DNA of 64,000 nt from an uncultured Oscillospiraceae bacterium (GTDB taxonomy: Bacteria > Bacillota > Clostridia > Oscillospirales > Ruminococcaceae): NCBI GenBank assembly GCA_900542145.1, contig UQMF01000006.1, positions 69,020 to 133,019 on the forward strand. The letters are read 5' to 3'. Positions within the stretch are counted from its first letter, which is position 1. Every line of letters begins with the position of its first letter. A program made the position numbers and the translations under genes. Of the stretch, positions 54,613 to 63,534 are shown one piece after another. The notes under the pieces were generated by a model, which was given only the letters and a program-made list of their open reading frames with translations, did not search any database and was not told the origin of the DNA.

Positions 54613-55989
54613 ATGGCTTTCGAGGGACTTTCTGGCAAGCTCAACAGCGTTTTCGGCAAACTCAAGGGACGCGGCAAGCTTAACGAAAAGGACATCAAGG
54701 ACGCTATGCGCGAGGTGCGCATGGCACTCCTGGACGCAGACGTAAACTACAAGGTCGCGAAGGACTTTGTTGCCAGGGTCAGCGAAAAGGCAGTCGGCGA
54801 AAAGGTCATGGAAAGCCTTACTCCGGCGCAGCAGGTCATCGACATAGTTCACCGCGAACTCATTGAACTGATGGGCAACACCACGGCGAAGCTGAACTTC
54901 CCGTCAAAGCCCCCCTGCGTTATCATGATGTGCGGCTTACAGGGCGCCGGCAAGACCACCCACTGCGCGAAGCTTGCAAAGCACCTCATCGCGCAGAACC
55001 GCCGTCCGCTGCTGGTTGCCTGCGACATCTACAGACCTGCCGCTATCGACCAGCTGAAGATCGTCGGCGAAAAAGCGGGCGCTCACGTTTTCGAGATGGG
55101 TCAGACCGACCCCGTCAGGATCGCGAAAGAGGGCATAAAGTACGCCAAGGACAACGGATTCGACGTTGTGATGCTGGATACCGCCGGCAGACTCCACATA
55201 GACGAAACGCTGATGGGCGAGTTAAAGAACATCAAGAGCGAGGTCAACCCGGACGAGATACTCCTGGTGGTGGATTCCATGACCGGTCAGGACGCGGTGA
55301 ACGTTGCGCAGAGCTTCAATGAAGCGCTCGACATCACCGGCGTTATCCTCACTAAGCTCGACGGCGATACCCGCGGCGGCGCCGCGCTGACAGTCCTCGC
55401 CATAACCGGAAAGCCGATAAAGTTTGCCGGAATAGGCGAAAAGCTGGACGACCTCGAGCCGTTCCACCCGGACAGAATGGCAAGCCGTATCCTCGGCATG
55501 GGCGATGTGCTCACCCTCATCGACAAGGCGAAATCCTCCATCGATGAGAAGGCGGCAGCCAAGACCATGCAGAAAATGCAGGAGAACAAGTTCGACCTCA
55601 ACGACCTGTATGCGCAGTTCGAGCAGATCGAAAAGATGGGCAGCATTCAGTCCCTGCTGAAGATGATCCCCGGGGTTTCCGGAAAGATAAAGGAAGCGGA
55701 CATCGACGAAAAGAAGATGCCGCGCACCAAGGCGATAATCTCCTCCATGACCGCGAAGGAGCGCGAGAAGCCCTCCATCATCGACGCGAAGCGCAAGCGC
55801 CGCATCGCAGCCGGAAGCGGCACGAGAGTAGAGGACGTCAACCAGCTGCTGCGTCAGTTTGAACAGATGCAGAAAATGATGAAGCAGATGGGATTCGGCG
55901 GCAAGGGTAAGGGCAAGAAAATGCGAATTCCCATGAACATGATGAGGCAGATGGGCAACATGGGCGGTCCTGGCGGATTCCCGATGTAA
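54613..55989 (+). CDS. ffh: Signal recognition particle protein Ffh
   Basis: The SRP54 GTPase that delivers nascent membrane proteins. It has the N domain, G domain with GLQGAGKTTHCAKLAKHL (P-loop) and DTAGRLHID, and the Met-rich M domain (from about 300), ending in a Met/Gly-rich tail. No 4.5S/SRP RNA gene is seen in the window. Confidence 0.97.
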   Translation: MAFEGLSGKLNSVFGKLKGRGKLNEKDIKDAMREVRMALLDADVNYKVAKDFVARVSEKAVGEKVMESLTPAQQVIDIVHRELIELMGNTTAKLNFPSKPPCVIMMCGLQGAGKTTHCAKLAKHLIAQNRRPLLVACDIYRPAAIDQLKIVGEKAGAHVFEMGQTDPVRIAKEGIKYAKDNGFDVVMLDTAGRLHIDETLMGELKNIKSEVNPDEILLVVDSMTGQDAVNVAQSFNEALDITGVILTKLDGDTRGGAALTVLAITGKPIKFAGIGEKLDDLEPFHPDRMASRILGMGDVLTLIDKAKSSIDEKAAAKTMQKMQENKFDLNDLYAQFEQIEKMGSIQSLLKMIPGVSGKIKEADIDEKKMPRTKAIISSMTAKEREKPSIIDAKRKRRIAAGSGTRVEDVNQLLRQFEQMQKMMKQMGFGGKGKGKKMRIPMNMMRQMGNMGGPGGFPM

Positions 55990-56000
55990 CAGGAGGCTGT

Positions 56001-56216
56001 ATGGCAATCTTAATAGGAATTGTCAGTATACTATTAGGCGCATTCAGCATTCTGATGAGTATTCGCGACTGCGAATGGTTCATCGTTCCGAAAAGGCGCA
56101 CCACACGATGGTTCTACGATCTCGTTGGCAGAAAGGGCATGAGGATATATTATATAGTTCTCGGCATAGTTATGATTGTTATAGGACTTGGCGTTGCCCT
56201 GAACATACTTGAATAA
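56001..56216 (+). CDS. Small membrane protein, Imm17-like
   Basis: A 71-residue protein with two membrane helices (about 2-20 and 47-68) joined by a charged loop (PKRRTTRWFYDLVGRKGMRIYY). It resembles the Imm17 family of putative immunity proteins, mainly in the loop. No toxin gene is nearby, so the immunity label is family-based only. AGGAGG precedes the start, 11 bases after ffh; it is probably the last gene of the ffh transcript. Confidence 0.7.
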   Translation: MAILIGIVSILLGAFSILMSIRDCEWFIVPKRRTTRWFYDLVGRKGMRIYYIVLGIVMIVIGLGVALNILE

Positions 56217-56284
56217 TGTCATCATTGCGGGCGACCGCATTGTATATTGCCAGCCAATTCAATCCTCATGGGATTTGACTTAAG

Positions 56285-56326
56285 AACACCGATTTTGACC
56301 GACAGCCGTTGATCGGCGGTGTTTTC
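56285..56326 (+). terminator. Possible terminator after the ffh transcript
   Basis: AACACCG (56285-56291) and CGGTGTT (56317-56323) with an inner loop of 25 nt that can fold further, then TTCC. Weaker than the others. Confidence 0.45.
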
Positions 56327-56445
56327 CTGTTATCCCGGAAGTTTTTTGGAAGCAATAATAAAAAACAGCCCGAAAGGGCGCGAACTGATATGATTTCACT
56401 GTGTAATACACATGAATATATCAAGGCTGAAAGGAGAAAAATAAA

Positions 56446-56676
56446 ATGGCAGTTAAGATCAGACTCAGAAGAATGGGCGCAAAGAAGGCTCCCTTCTACC
56501 GTGTAGTTGTCGCTGATTCCCGTTACCCCAGAGATGGTCGTTTCATCGAGGAGATCGGCACCTATGATCCCACCAAGGAGCCGGCTCTCGTAAATATCGA
56601 CACAGCTAAGGCTGACGAGTGGATCAAGAAGGGCGCACAGCCCACCGATACTGTTAAGAGACTTCTCAAGAAGTAA
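56446..56676 (+). CDS. rpsP: Ribosomal protein bS16
   Basis: The 76-residue small-subunit protein, starting MAVKIRLRRMGAKKAPFYRVVVADSR. AAAGGAG precedes the start. KhpA follows, but a hairpin lies between. Confidence 0.97.
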   Translation: MAVKIRLRRMGAKKAPFYRVVVADSRYPRDGRFIEEIGTYDPTKEPALVNIDTAKADEWIKKGAQPTDTVKRLLKK

Positions 56677-56723
56677 TCCTGACAGAAGGTACGCGGGCAT
56701 TTCTGCCCGTCAAGAAGATTATC

Positions 56724-56750
56724 GGGGCGATGTTTCACCGCCCCTTTATT
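56724..56750 (+). terminator. Hairpin between rpsP and khpA
   Basis: GGGGCG (56724-56729) pairs with CGCCCC (56739-56744) and TTTATT follows. It could attenuate khpA relative to rpsP. Confidence 0.55.
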
Positions 56751-56769
56751 CCCACAGGAGGGACGATAT

Positions 56770-57003
56770 ATGAAAAAACTTCTGATCACTATCGCTTCTG
56801 CCCTCGTTGAGGACAAGGACGCAGTTCAGGTCACCGTTGACGAGCCGGACGCCGAGGGAGTAGTGGTTTACCACCTTCACGTTGCCCAGGACGATATGGG
56901 CAGGGTCATCGGCAAGCAGGGCAGGATCGCAAAGGCGATCCGCACCGTGATGCGCGCCGGTGCTGTCAGAGCGGATGAGAAGATCTCCGTCGAGATAGAC
57001 TGA
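56770..57003 (+). CDS. khpA: KH-domain RNA-binding protein KhpA
   Basis: A 77-residue single KH domain with the GxxG loop as VIGKQGRIAKAI. It forms a heterodimer with Jag/KhpB in streptococci and affects division genes. Normally rimM, trmD and rplS follow; here a hairpin cluster and a convergent permease gene follow instead. Confidence 0.93.
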   Translation: MKKLLITIASALVEDKDAVQVTVDEPDAEGVVVYHLHVAQDDMGRVIGKQGRIAKAIRTVMRAGAVRADEKISVEID

Positions 57004-57015
57004 ACAACAGGCTGA

Positions 57016-57038
57016 GGGGCTGTAAACGACAGCCCCTT
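57016..57038 (+). terminator. Terminator after khpA
   Basis: GGGGCTGT and ACAGCCCC form an 8-bp perfect stem with a 5-nt loop, 12 bases after the khpA stop. The T-tract is minimal. Confidence 0.65.
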
Positions 57039-57039
57039 G

Positions 57040-57306
57040 AGACCGTCGAAAAAGTCACTAAAGTGACTTTTCCGCCGAAACATCTCAGCTGCGCGCACGG
57101 TTTAGCGGCTTTGCCGCAAAACCGCACACTTGCTGAGATAGAAGTGTTTTTTGCCCCGGGAGACCCGGGGCAAAAAACGGATAATAAAAGCTCGCTTCGC
57201 GAGCAATTTTGTTTTTTCGACAGACTGAGGGCGGAGAATGATTCTCCGCCCTTTTTGATATTATCGTCGCAGGCGATACAATAATCCCGAATTCCGCATT
57301 CCGGAT
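57040..57306 (+). repeat. Cluster of hairpins ending in an AATTCC repeat module
   Basis: In 265 bp lie: AAAAGTCAC/GTGACTTTT (57050-57071); a long hairpin bounded by ATCTCAGC/GCTGAGAT (57082-57139); a perfect 14-bp stem (57147-57160 with 57164-57177); GCTCGC/GCGAGC (57190-57204); an 11-bp terminator stem with T5 (57229-57256); and TATCGTC/GGCGATA, followed by ACAATAATCCCGAATTCCG. TCGAAAAA near 57045 and TTTTTTCGA near 57212 form an inverted pair around most of it. The last 45 bases match the 3' module of the four-helix-bundle element. Confidence 0.7.
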
Positions 57307-57312
57307 CAATCG

Positions 57313-60099
57313 TCAGTCTTCGCCGAGTTTCAGCGCCTTGTTGATGTTTATCTTGCGTATTATGCTTCCCAGCACCAGGAATCCGCCGATAAGCATTACC
57401 GCAATGATCACATACATCTTGATGTAGTCCCCGGCGTCCCCGTGCACCCGGAACGGCGGCACCTGGTCGGCCGCGTCATACATGGTACGGAACATCGGAA
57501 CGAACATATCGCTGGCAATACCGCCGATCACGAATCCCATGGCGATGGACACAAGGCTCACCAGCAGTTGTTCCCAGCCCAGGGTCGCTATTACCTCCCG
57601 GAAGGTCACGCCCATCGCCCGGAGCACGCCGAACTGCAATGTGCGCGATCTGATCGAGATTATCCAGTAGATGAGGAATCCGATGACCGTCATCAGCATG
57701 ATTACCACGAATCCCAGTGTGAGCGCGCCGTTCATTCCCTGAAGCTCCGGGTCCGTCTTTTCTTCGATGAGCAGCTGGCTGCTGTCGATCACGCGCTGTA
57801 ATTTAAGGTGCTTTGCTTCAATATCCGCGTAGAGAGCTTCGCTCGTCGCGCCGTCCTGCATTTTCAGCCATATCTGGTAGGGCTGAAGCTCAGTTACGCG
57901 GCGCAGGTAGTTGTAGTTGCACACAAGAAAATCCCGGACGCCGGTTTCGCCGGTGCGGTCGTCAAGTACTACCGCTTCGCTGGGGTTTATCCCCGGCCAG
58001 TAGTCCACGAATGCCAGCACGGTGAGGTCAACGTAGTCGTTACCGCCTATCTTCACAGAGATCACATCGCCGAGCTGTACGCCCTTCTGTTCCCAGCTGC
58101 TGGAGGCAAGTACGCCGGGCTTGAAATCCACAAGGGCGGAGCAGTAGTTCCACCAGTGGACGGGCAGCAGGTCGTTCCGGAACCAGGCTGTCTGGGAGAA
58201 CTTGCCCGGCTCTATCGCCATCAGATCCACGTTGTCGGACTGCACCGCGCCGCTGGTCGCCTTGGCGTCTGTACGCAGCACACGGGTGGCGGTTTCTACT
58301 CCGGCGAGATTCTCGTAGTCGTCCATGTCTATCTCAACGTAGCTGGTGTCGTCCTCCACGCTTTCCAGCCGCCAGTAGGCGTCTATTACCACGTCTGCGC
58401 CGGTGTTGTAGTAGATACGGTCGGAGCGGCTGTTGTTTATCGCCCGGGCTGTGTTCGCAGAGAATATTCCCAGTGCGAACGTCACGGACAGAAACAGCAT
58501 GAGGAACCGCTCCCTGCCGCCCTGGGAACGTGCCACGGAGGTTATCGCAATATACTGCGGCACTGACCAGAACCGCTTACCTATATAGTAGATAAGGCGG
58601 AGCAGGTAGGGGTAGATCCTGATGAACAGCAGCCCCGCACCCATGATGAACATGGTGGAGAACACGAAATACAGCGGATTTATCGTCCCGTCGCTGACGT
58701 AAGTTCCGTCCGCGAAAAGGCGCTTTATGCTGCGCGCGGTGAGAAAATACCACACAAGCGAACCGGCGATCAGCAGGATATCTATGCACAGCTTCTCCCA
58801 CAGCGCCATCTTCACGACCTTCGCCTTGCTCTGCTTGTATTTCACGATGGAGAGCTTGGACGCCGGGATTATCGGCAGCATGGTGGTGACGAAGAATATC
58901 ACTATCGCAATGAGCGCGTATATGAACGCGTCCAGCGTGAGCTTCGCGGAAAGCCCCGTCCGGTTGACGAACTCCAGGAATCCGTTGGATACGCCCAGGA
59001 AGTTACACAGCAGGAGTCCTATGAATGGGGCGATGATGAATGTCGCAAGCCCCAGGACTCCGGCTTCCATCGCGTATATCGCGAATATCTGCTTCGAGGA
59101 CGCGCCGCGGCTCTTGAATACGGCAATCTCGTTCTTTTCCTGCTCGACGTTCAGCTGGGATACCATGAACAGGTAGAACGCCAGCATTACGATGGTGGGT
59201 ATCTGGAGTATCCACAGCATGGATTTCAGATTTGCCGCACGCACCGCGTATTCCGACAGAATATCGCTTATACCCATGGAGAAACTCATTCCGGCGTCGG
59301 AATATACCTGGCGGTCGGCTTCTATCGCCCTGGTGATGGAGCTGAGGTCGTTCAGGTCCATCTTCTGATAGTCGAAGGAATAGCGGCACTCCGCGCTGCT
59401 GAGAGTCGTGAGTCCCGTGCTGAGGTAATCCCCCAGGAGAGTGTCGTAATCCATGAACAGCGCATTGAGGTAGTTCTCCATCGTTTCCGACCAGTAGCTG
59501 TCCGTTTCGCTGGACTGCTGGAATACTCCCACAACGGTGACGGTTATCGGCTCGGCGGCGTTGAAGAAGCTGTTCTGGAGCTGATAGGTGCCGCCGCAGG
59601 AAACACCCAGGGTCTTGAGGCACTCCTCGTTGCACACTATCTCAAAGGAGCCGTCCGGCTGCTGCCCCGGCTCGTACATCCTGCCCTGGATAAGCTCCGC
59701 ATGGTCCGCAAGCCCAGTCATGCCCGTCACCTTTACCCTGGCGGTCTTTCCGGTGATGAGGTACATGAATCCGTCTATGACGATAGTCTTGCTGTTCGCC
59801 TGGGGGATATTTATCCTGGAGGTGCGGTCGTTTACCAGGTCGTTCATCGCCTGAACCGTTGAGCGGCGCTGCTCGTTGGAATCCTTCACGGATATCGAGC
59901 TTGTCACGATGTATTCGCCGGGATAAAGCCCGGTTTCATTCTGGTAAGCCTGCATGTCCTTTATAAGTATACGCTGCAGGGAGGAGTCCATGTAAATGGG
60001 CACGGTGCTCATCATTCCGGCGGCAAGCAGGAATCCGATGAACAGGCAGAGCACCATCCAGCGTGTGCTCCGCATTTTTCTGAATAATAAAGTAAGCAA
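57313..60099 (-). CDS. FtsX/MacB-type ABC transporter permease
   Basis: A 928-residue permease: an N-terminal membrane helix (about 13-32), a large extracytoplasmic domain, three helices near 290-405, helices near 430-500, a second outside domain, and three helices near the C-terminus (VVIMLMTVIGFLIYWI; SLVSIAMGFVIGG; IIAVMLIGGFLVL). Two FtsX cores make it a double-length permease. It starts 14 bases after the fusion-lipoprotein gene stop. No ATPase is adjacent. Substrate could be a lipid, peptide or drug. Confidence 0.88.
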   Translation of the reverse strand: MLTLLFRKMRSTRWMVLCLFIGFLLAAGMMSTVPIYMDSSLQRILIKDMQAYQNETGLYPGEYIVTSSISVKDSNEQRRSTVQAMNDLVNDRTSRINIPQANSKTIVIDGFMYLITGKTARVKVTGMTGLADHAELIQGRMYEPGQQPDGSFEIVCNEECLKTLGVSCGGTYQLQNSFFNAAEPITVTVVGVFQQSSETDSYWSETMENYLNALFMDYDTLLGDYLSTGLTTLSSAECRYSFDYQKMDLNDLSSITRAIEADRQVYSDAGMSFSMGISDILSEYAVRAANLKSMLWILQIPTIVMLAFYLFMVSQLNVEQEKNEIAVFKSRGASSKQIFAIYAMEAGVLGLATFIIAPFIGLLLCNFLGVSNGFLEFVNRTGLSAKLTLDAFIYALIAIVIFFVTTMLPIIPASKLSIVKYKQSKAKVVKMALWEKLCIDILLIAGSLVWYFLTARSIKRLFADGTYVSDGTINPLYFVFSTMFIMGAGLLFIRIYPYLLRLIYYIGKRFWSVPQYIAITSVARSQGGRERFLMLFLSVTFALGIFSANTARAINNSRSDRIYYNTGADVVIDAYWRLESVEDDTSYVEIDMDDYENLAGVETATRVLRTDAKATSGAVQSDNVDLMAIEPGKFSQTAWFRNDLLPVHWWNYCSALVDFKPGVLASSSWEQKGVQLGDVISVKIGGNDYVDLTVLAFVDYWPGINPSEAVVLDDRTGETGVRDFLVCNYNYLRRVTELQPYQIWLKMQDGATSEALYADIEAKHLKLQRVIDSSQLLIEEKTDPELQGMNGALTLGFVVIMLMTVIGFLIYWIISIRSRTLQFGVLRAMGVTFREVIATLGWEQLLVSLVSIAMGFVIGGIASDMFVPMFRTMYDAADQVPPFRVHGDAGDYIKMYVIIAVMLIGGFLVLGSIIRKININKALKLGED

Positions 60100-60113
60100 T
60101 GTCTATACCCCCA

Positions 60114-61109
60114 TCAGCGTACAACTACGCGGTCGCCGGCTTTCAGCCCGGTGAGTATCTCCGCTTCGGTGGCATTGGTTATTCCCACGGTGACGTCAAC
60201 GTCAATCTTGTTGTCGTTTTCGTCCAGTATGGAAACGTAGCTGCGGTCGCCGTCAGTCTTGACAAGCGTTTTGGATATCACCACAGCGTTCTCGTGGGCG
60301 GCGAATACGGCGGTGATGTCCGCAGTCATTCCTACCGTGAGGAAGCTCGGCTGATCCCCGGTGAACTCGCACCAGATGGAATCCGTGTTGCCCAGGATAT
60401 CCGGGAAGTCGTCGTAAACTCCTTCAGTGGTGTTGGTGGGAGTCTTTGCGACATAGCCCGGGAAATCCTCGCCGTCAACGGTTATCGTCACCTCCTCGCC
60501 GAGAGGAAAGGACTTAAGCTGGGACGATGAGTACTGTACCGAAAGCTGCGTGGGGTCGATTATCTTTACTATAGTCTTATAGGCGGTCACGGCGTCGCCG
60601 GGATTCAGACTCTGGATATAGCATACCTGCCCGGACATTCCTGCGTAGATACGGGACTGGTTCAGGCGGCGCTGGTATTCGTCCAGGGTGTTCTGCTCCA
60701 TCTCCAGGGTCAGGCGGTCGTCCGCAGAACCGGTGCGGTTATAGGCAAGCTGAGCTTTTTCAACTATCAGCTGCTGCTGTTCATATAAATAGGGAAGATC
60801 GCCGGTGTCCAGCTCCGCCAGCAGGTCGCCCTTCTCCACGAACTGACCTGCGGTGACATAGATCGTCTTTATTGTGCCGCCGCTTTCCGGGAATCCGGCA
60901 TTGAACTGGGTCTTGCATACGACATAGCCGGTTGCGGTTATCTTGTCCTCGATGGTTTTCTGCTTGGCGGTGTAGGTGGAATATGCTATATCCTCAACGG
61001 CAACTGTCGGGGGATCAAGGAGCTCTTCCTCAGCAGGGAAGAAGAAACAGCCGGAAAGGCTGGATACGGATAGAAGAAGTGCCGCGGACATTATTAATTT
61101 GCGTTTCAT
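60114..61109 (-). CDS. Membrane-fusion/HlyD-like lipoprotein
   Basis: A 331-residue adaptor with a lipobox LSGC (Cys about 21). The hairpin domain (QQQLIVEKAQLAYNR...LEMEQNTLDEYQRRLNQ) and flanking barrel-sandwich halves (GGTIKTIYVTAGQFVEKGDLL; GMSGQVCYIQSLNPGDAV) are clear. The frame extends to 61286, but AGAGGT precedes the ATG at 61109. Such adaptors join FtsX/MacB-type permeases; the usual ATPase is missing. Upstream DNA is mobile-element territory. Confidence 0.88.
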   Translation of the reverse strand: MKRKLIMSAALLLSVSSLSGCFFFPAEEELLDPPTVAVEDIAYSTYTAKQKTIEDKITATGYVVCKTQFNAGFPESGGTIKTIYVTAGQFVEKGDLLAELDTGDLPYLYEQQQLIVEKAQLAYNRTGSADDRLTLEMEQNTLDEYQRRLNQSRIYAGMSGQVCYIQSLNPGDAVTAYKTIVKIIDPTQLSVQYSSSQLKSFPLGEEVTITVDGEDFPGYVAKTPTNTTEGVYDDFPDILGNTDSIWCEFTGDQPSFLTVGMTADITAVFAAHENAVVISKTLVKTDGDRSYVSILDENDNKIDVDVTVGITNATEAEILTGLKAGDRVVVR

Positions 61110-61313
61110 AGAATAATACCTCTTATATAGTAAAAAAGAATACATAAATACTATAACATAAAAAGGGGAAAAAGAACAGTAGGAAATGGACAAATACGGC
61201 ACATTATATAAAAAAGAATTAGTTGTTTGTGGAAAAGCACTGATTAAAAGGAGAAAAACGGACAAACTGAGTTTGGATATGGGCAAAGTGTTGTAAAAGT
61301 TTGCTTCAGGGTT

Positions 61314-61733
61314 GAATGTTGTGCATATATGTTACATATTCGAAAAAAATCAAAAAAAATTAATTATTCTGTTTTCTGAAGGCACCCAGAAAGAGCTTCG
61401 GAGTATCAGTTCCCGGCATTGGCCACTCTGATATACGTGGATTGGTTACCTACAGGTCAATGGTCCGCCGTGAGCTCTGACTGTCTTCGCGCGTGGATCA
61501 CAGCTTTTGCTGTGCCAACAAAGTTTGATCGCAGATAGCTCGAACCTTGAAATGGCCGAAACCCTTTCAGGATGTCTTCAGTTTTATGGTATAGTGCCAT
61601 GTGTATGCGGCGTAAGCTGCCTTACACATGCTTAACTAACAATTATAACTGCACGGTGTTTAAGTCAAGGCTGCGTCAGCAACGCTGTACAGCGGCCCGG
61701 CCTTGACTTAAACAGGCTGCTGTTATATAAGTA
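61314..61733 (-). other. Structured non-coding region downstream of the IS110 transposase
   Basis: This 420-bp stretch has no gene. On the minus strand it begins with a 14-bp inverted pair (61658-61671 with 61700-61713) whose loop holds GCTGTACAGC, then a GTGTA/TACAC hairpin around 61600, a CACAGC/GCTGTG hairpin near 61502-61516, and further short pairs. IS1111-type members encode their guide (bridge/seek) RNA in this position. The IS ends could not be fixed. Confidence 0.45.
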
Positions 61734-62852
61734 TCAGGCGATACGGTCAGTCATCATGCCCCATATGAAACAGACAAGTTCTCTTGTGATCGCTGTTTTT
61801 GCTACGTTATGTGTTTTTCTTTCCTGAAGAACCATTTTATAGTATTTACGCCTCAGTCTTTCGTTTGCTTTATCGGCATATGCGATAATCTCTGGGGGAT
61901 TTCCGGACTGCCGTGCTTTTAATGCCTTAGATTTATAACCGATCTGTCCGCGAGCGTAACATTGTGCAGCTTCTGTCAACAGCAGGCGAAGATGCCGGTT
62001 TCCGGCCTTTGTGATGCCAAGTCTCGTCTGATCATCACCGCTGGAATCTTCACCGGGTACAAGCCCAAGATAGGATGCAAATTTTGAAGCAGCGGCAAAG
62101 CGGTGAAAATCACCAACCTCCACAAGTGTGGACAATGCAGTATGTGTTTTGATCCCAATGAAACAGCTTAGTTTTTTGACCGATTCATTGTATTCCGGTT
62201 TTGAAGCGATCTCCTCGATCCGGCTGTCCAGACGTTCCAGTTTATCTGTCAGCGTGGTATAGGTCAGCAGATACTCATCAAGAATCTCGCGATGCATACT
62301 ATTTAGTTCCAGTTCCTTCAGCCATTTCAAATGAGATATTGTCCAATTGCTTTTTCCTCCATAAATATGACCATGACGCAGACAAAACGCAAGGATCTGC
62401 TGTTTTATCCTTTTTAATGCCAGCTTATGATCATTTCTCATTCTGAGATATTCTTTGGTTTCTTCATCTGTTGCAGTCGGTATATGCACTGCGCTGTAAT
62501 TATGCTGTGCCAGGCATCTGGCAATGACCTCTGCGTCCCGCTTATCCGTTTTGATCCGTTTCCTGCTTCGCTGTTCCAGCATTGTTGTTGGTGCCAGGAT
62601 CACACATTCCACATGATGTTCTGTAAGCTGGTGGTACAAAGTGTAGCCCAGACATCCGGCTTCATAGCCGCAGACAAATCGTGCATCATCCCCATAAACA
62701 GTACGGAGAAATTCAAGATACTTTAACACTTTTTTGTAATCCACTTCCGTTCGTTGGAAGTGTGAGGCTTTTTCTGCCTCGATTGTGTACGAGCAAAGTG
62801 TAAAACTTGATTTGTGAACGTCCATTCCCACATAAATTGTGTTATAATACAT
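61734..62852 (-). CDS. IS110 family transposase (recombinase)
   Basis: A 372-residue recombinase. The DEDD RuvC-like catalytic set is Asp11, Glu64, Asp103 and Asp106. The C-terminal transposase_20 domain has YLGLVPGEDSSGDDQTRLGI with the candidate nucleophilic Ser at 270-271. The gene is complete and looks functional. It has its own promoter and AGGAGG. IS110 enzymes are guided by an RNA made from the element's non-coding end. The adaptor gene and the bioB fragment flank the island. Confidence 0.93.
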   Translation of the reverse strand: MYYNTIYVGMDVHKSSFTLCSYTIEAEKASHFQRTEVDYKKVLKYLEFLRTVYGDDARFVCGYEAGCLGYTLYHQLTEHHVECVILAPTTMLEQRSRKRIKTDKRDAEVIARCLAQHNYSAVHIPTATDEETKEYLRMRNDHKLALKRIKQQILAFCLRHGHIYGGKSNWTISHLKWLKELELNSMHREILDEYLLTYTTLTDKLERLDSRIEEIASKPEYNESVKKLSCFIGIKTHTALSTLVEVGDFHRFAAASKFASYLGLVPGEDSSGDDQTRLGITKAGNRHLRLLLTEAAQCYARGQIGYKSKALKARQSGNPPEIIAYADKANERLRRKYYKMVLQERKTHNVAKTAITRELVCFIWGMMTDRIA

Positions 62853-62910
62853 TTGGTGACCTCCTTTTGTATGCGGTAATCCCTGTTACCATTGTTTTTT
62901 TCCAATTCAT

Positions 62911-62939
62911 AGTATACAGGTAAATCCACGATGCTACAA
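62911..62939 (-). promoter_or_regulatory. Promoter of the IS110 transposase
   Basis: TTGTAG (62934-62939), 17 bp, TATACT (62911-62916) on the minus strand, about 60 bases before the start. Confidence 0.6.
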
Positions 62940-62984
62940 ATTGGAGGTCATTACATATTGTCTTCGCACATAAAATATATCACT

Positions 62985-63488
62985 GCGCCCATACTATTTC
63001 TTATGTCCGAAGCCTAATTTGGTTTTTTGCCTTGATTTTTTGAACAACCGTGAGCTGGTGGTATTAAAATTGACGCAGATCAGTAGGATTTCTGAAAAGT
63101 CTTTGCTTTGCAATGCTTTGATAAATACGCATCCGCACGACTGAGCCCCATAGGTGGGCTCAGCTATTTCGGACGGCACGCTCCCGCTACCACTGCACCA
63201 CGCAGCGGTACATAACGCCCCATATTGATTTTACAGTAAGATATGAATATTTTATTTAGTATGGGGCGTAAGTACCGGCGGGTGCAAGTGCCTTTCGAAA
63301 CATCTGAATCCCACCTCGGAGCGAGTACGGCAGGATGCGTTTATCAAAAATCAAAGCAGCAAAGCAATTAGACTTTTCGAAATCCGTAAGTGACAAGACA
63401 ATTTTTTAGTCATAGCTCACGGATTTTTAATATATTGGCAGGCAAAATATGATTTCTAAATAACCGGACATAAGAAATATTATGGGCG
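62985..63488. repeat. Two divergent inverted copies of an unknown non-coding sequence
   Basis: Copy A (62985-63224, plus) and copy B (63260-63488, minus) face each other. Their outer 24 bases match at 23 positions. Shared blocks lie at similar distances from the outer end: CCGTGAGCT (63048; B at 63422), GAAAAGTCT (63094; B at 63378), CGCATCC (63128; B at 63339), AGGTGGG, and the inner end ACGCCCCATA. Between blocks the sequences and lengths differ. The centre is 35 bp of AT-rich DNA. I see no gene in it. Confidence 0.75.
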
Positions 63489-63534
63489 GATCCCTATCCT
63501 TGGTATAGGAAGTTTTAGAATCTATATCAAACGA

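Noticed and set aside
62994..63179. Short minus-strand frame inside copy A
   Set aside because: No ribosome binding site, and the sequence is not conserved as a frame in copy B.
63130..63210. tRNA-like stretch on the minus strand of copy A (GTGGTGCAGTGGTAGCG)
   Set aside because: It resembles a D-arm only. There is no T-arm GGTTCRA, acceptor stem or anticodon stem in the right places, and copy B lacks it.
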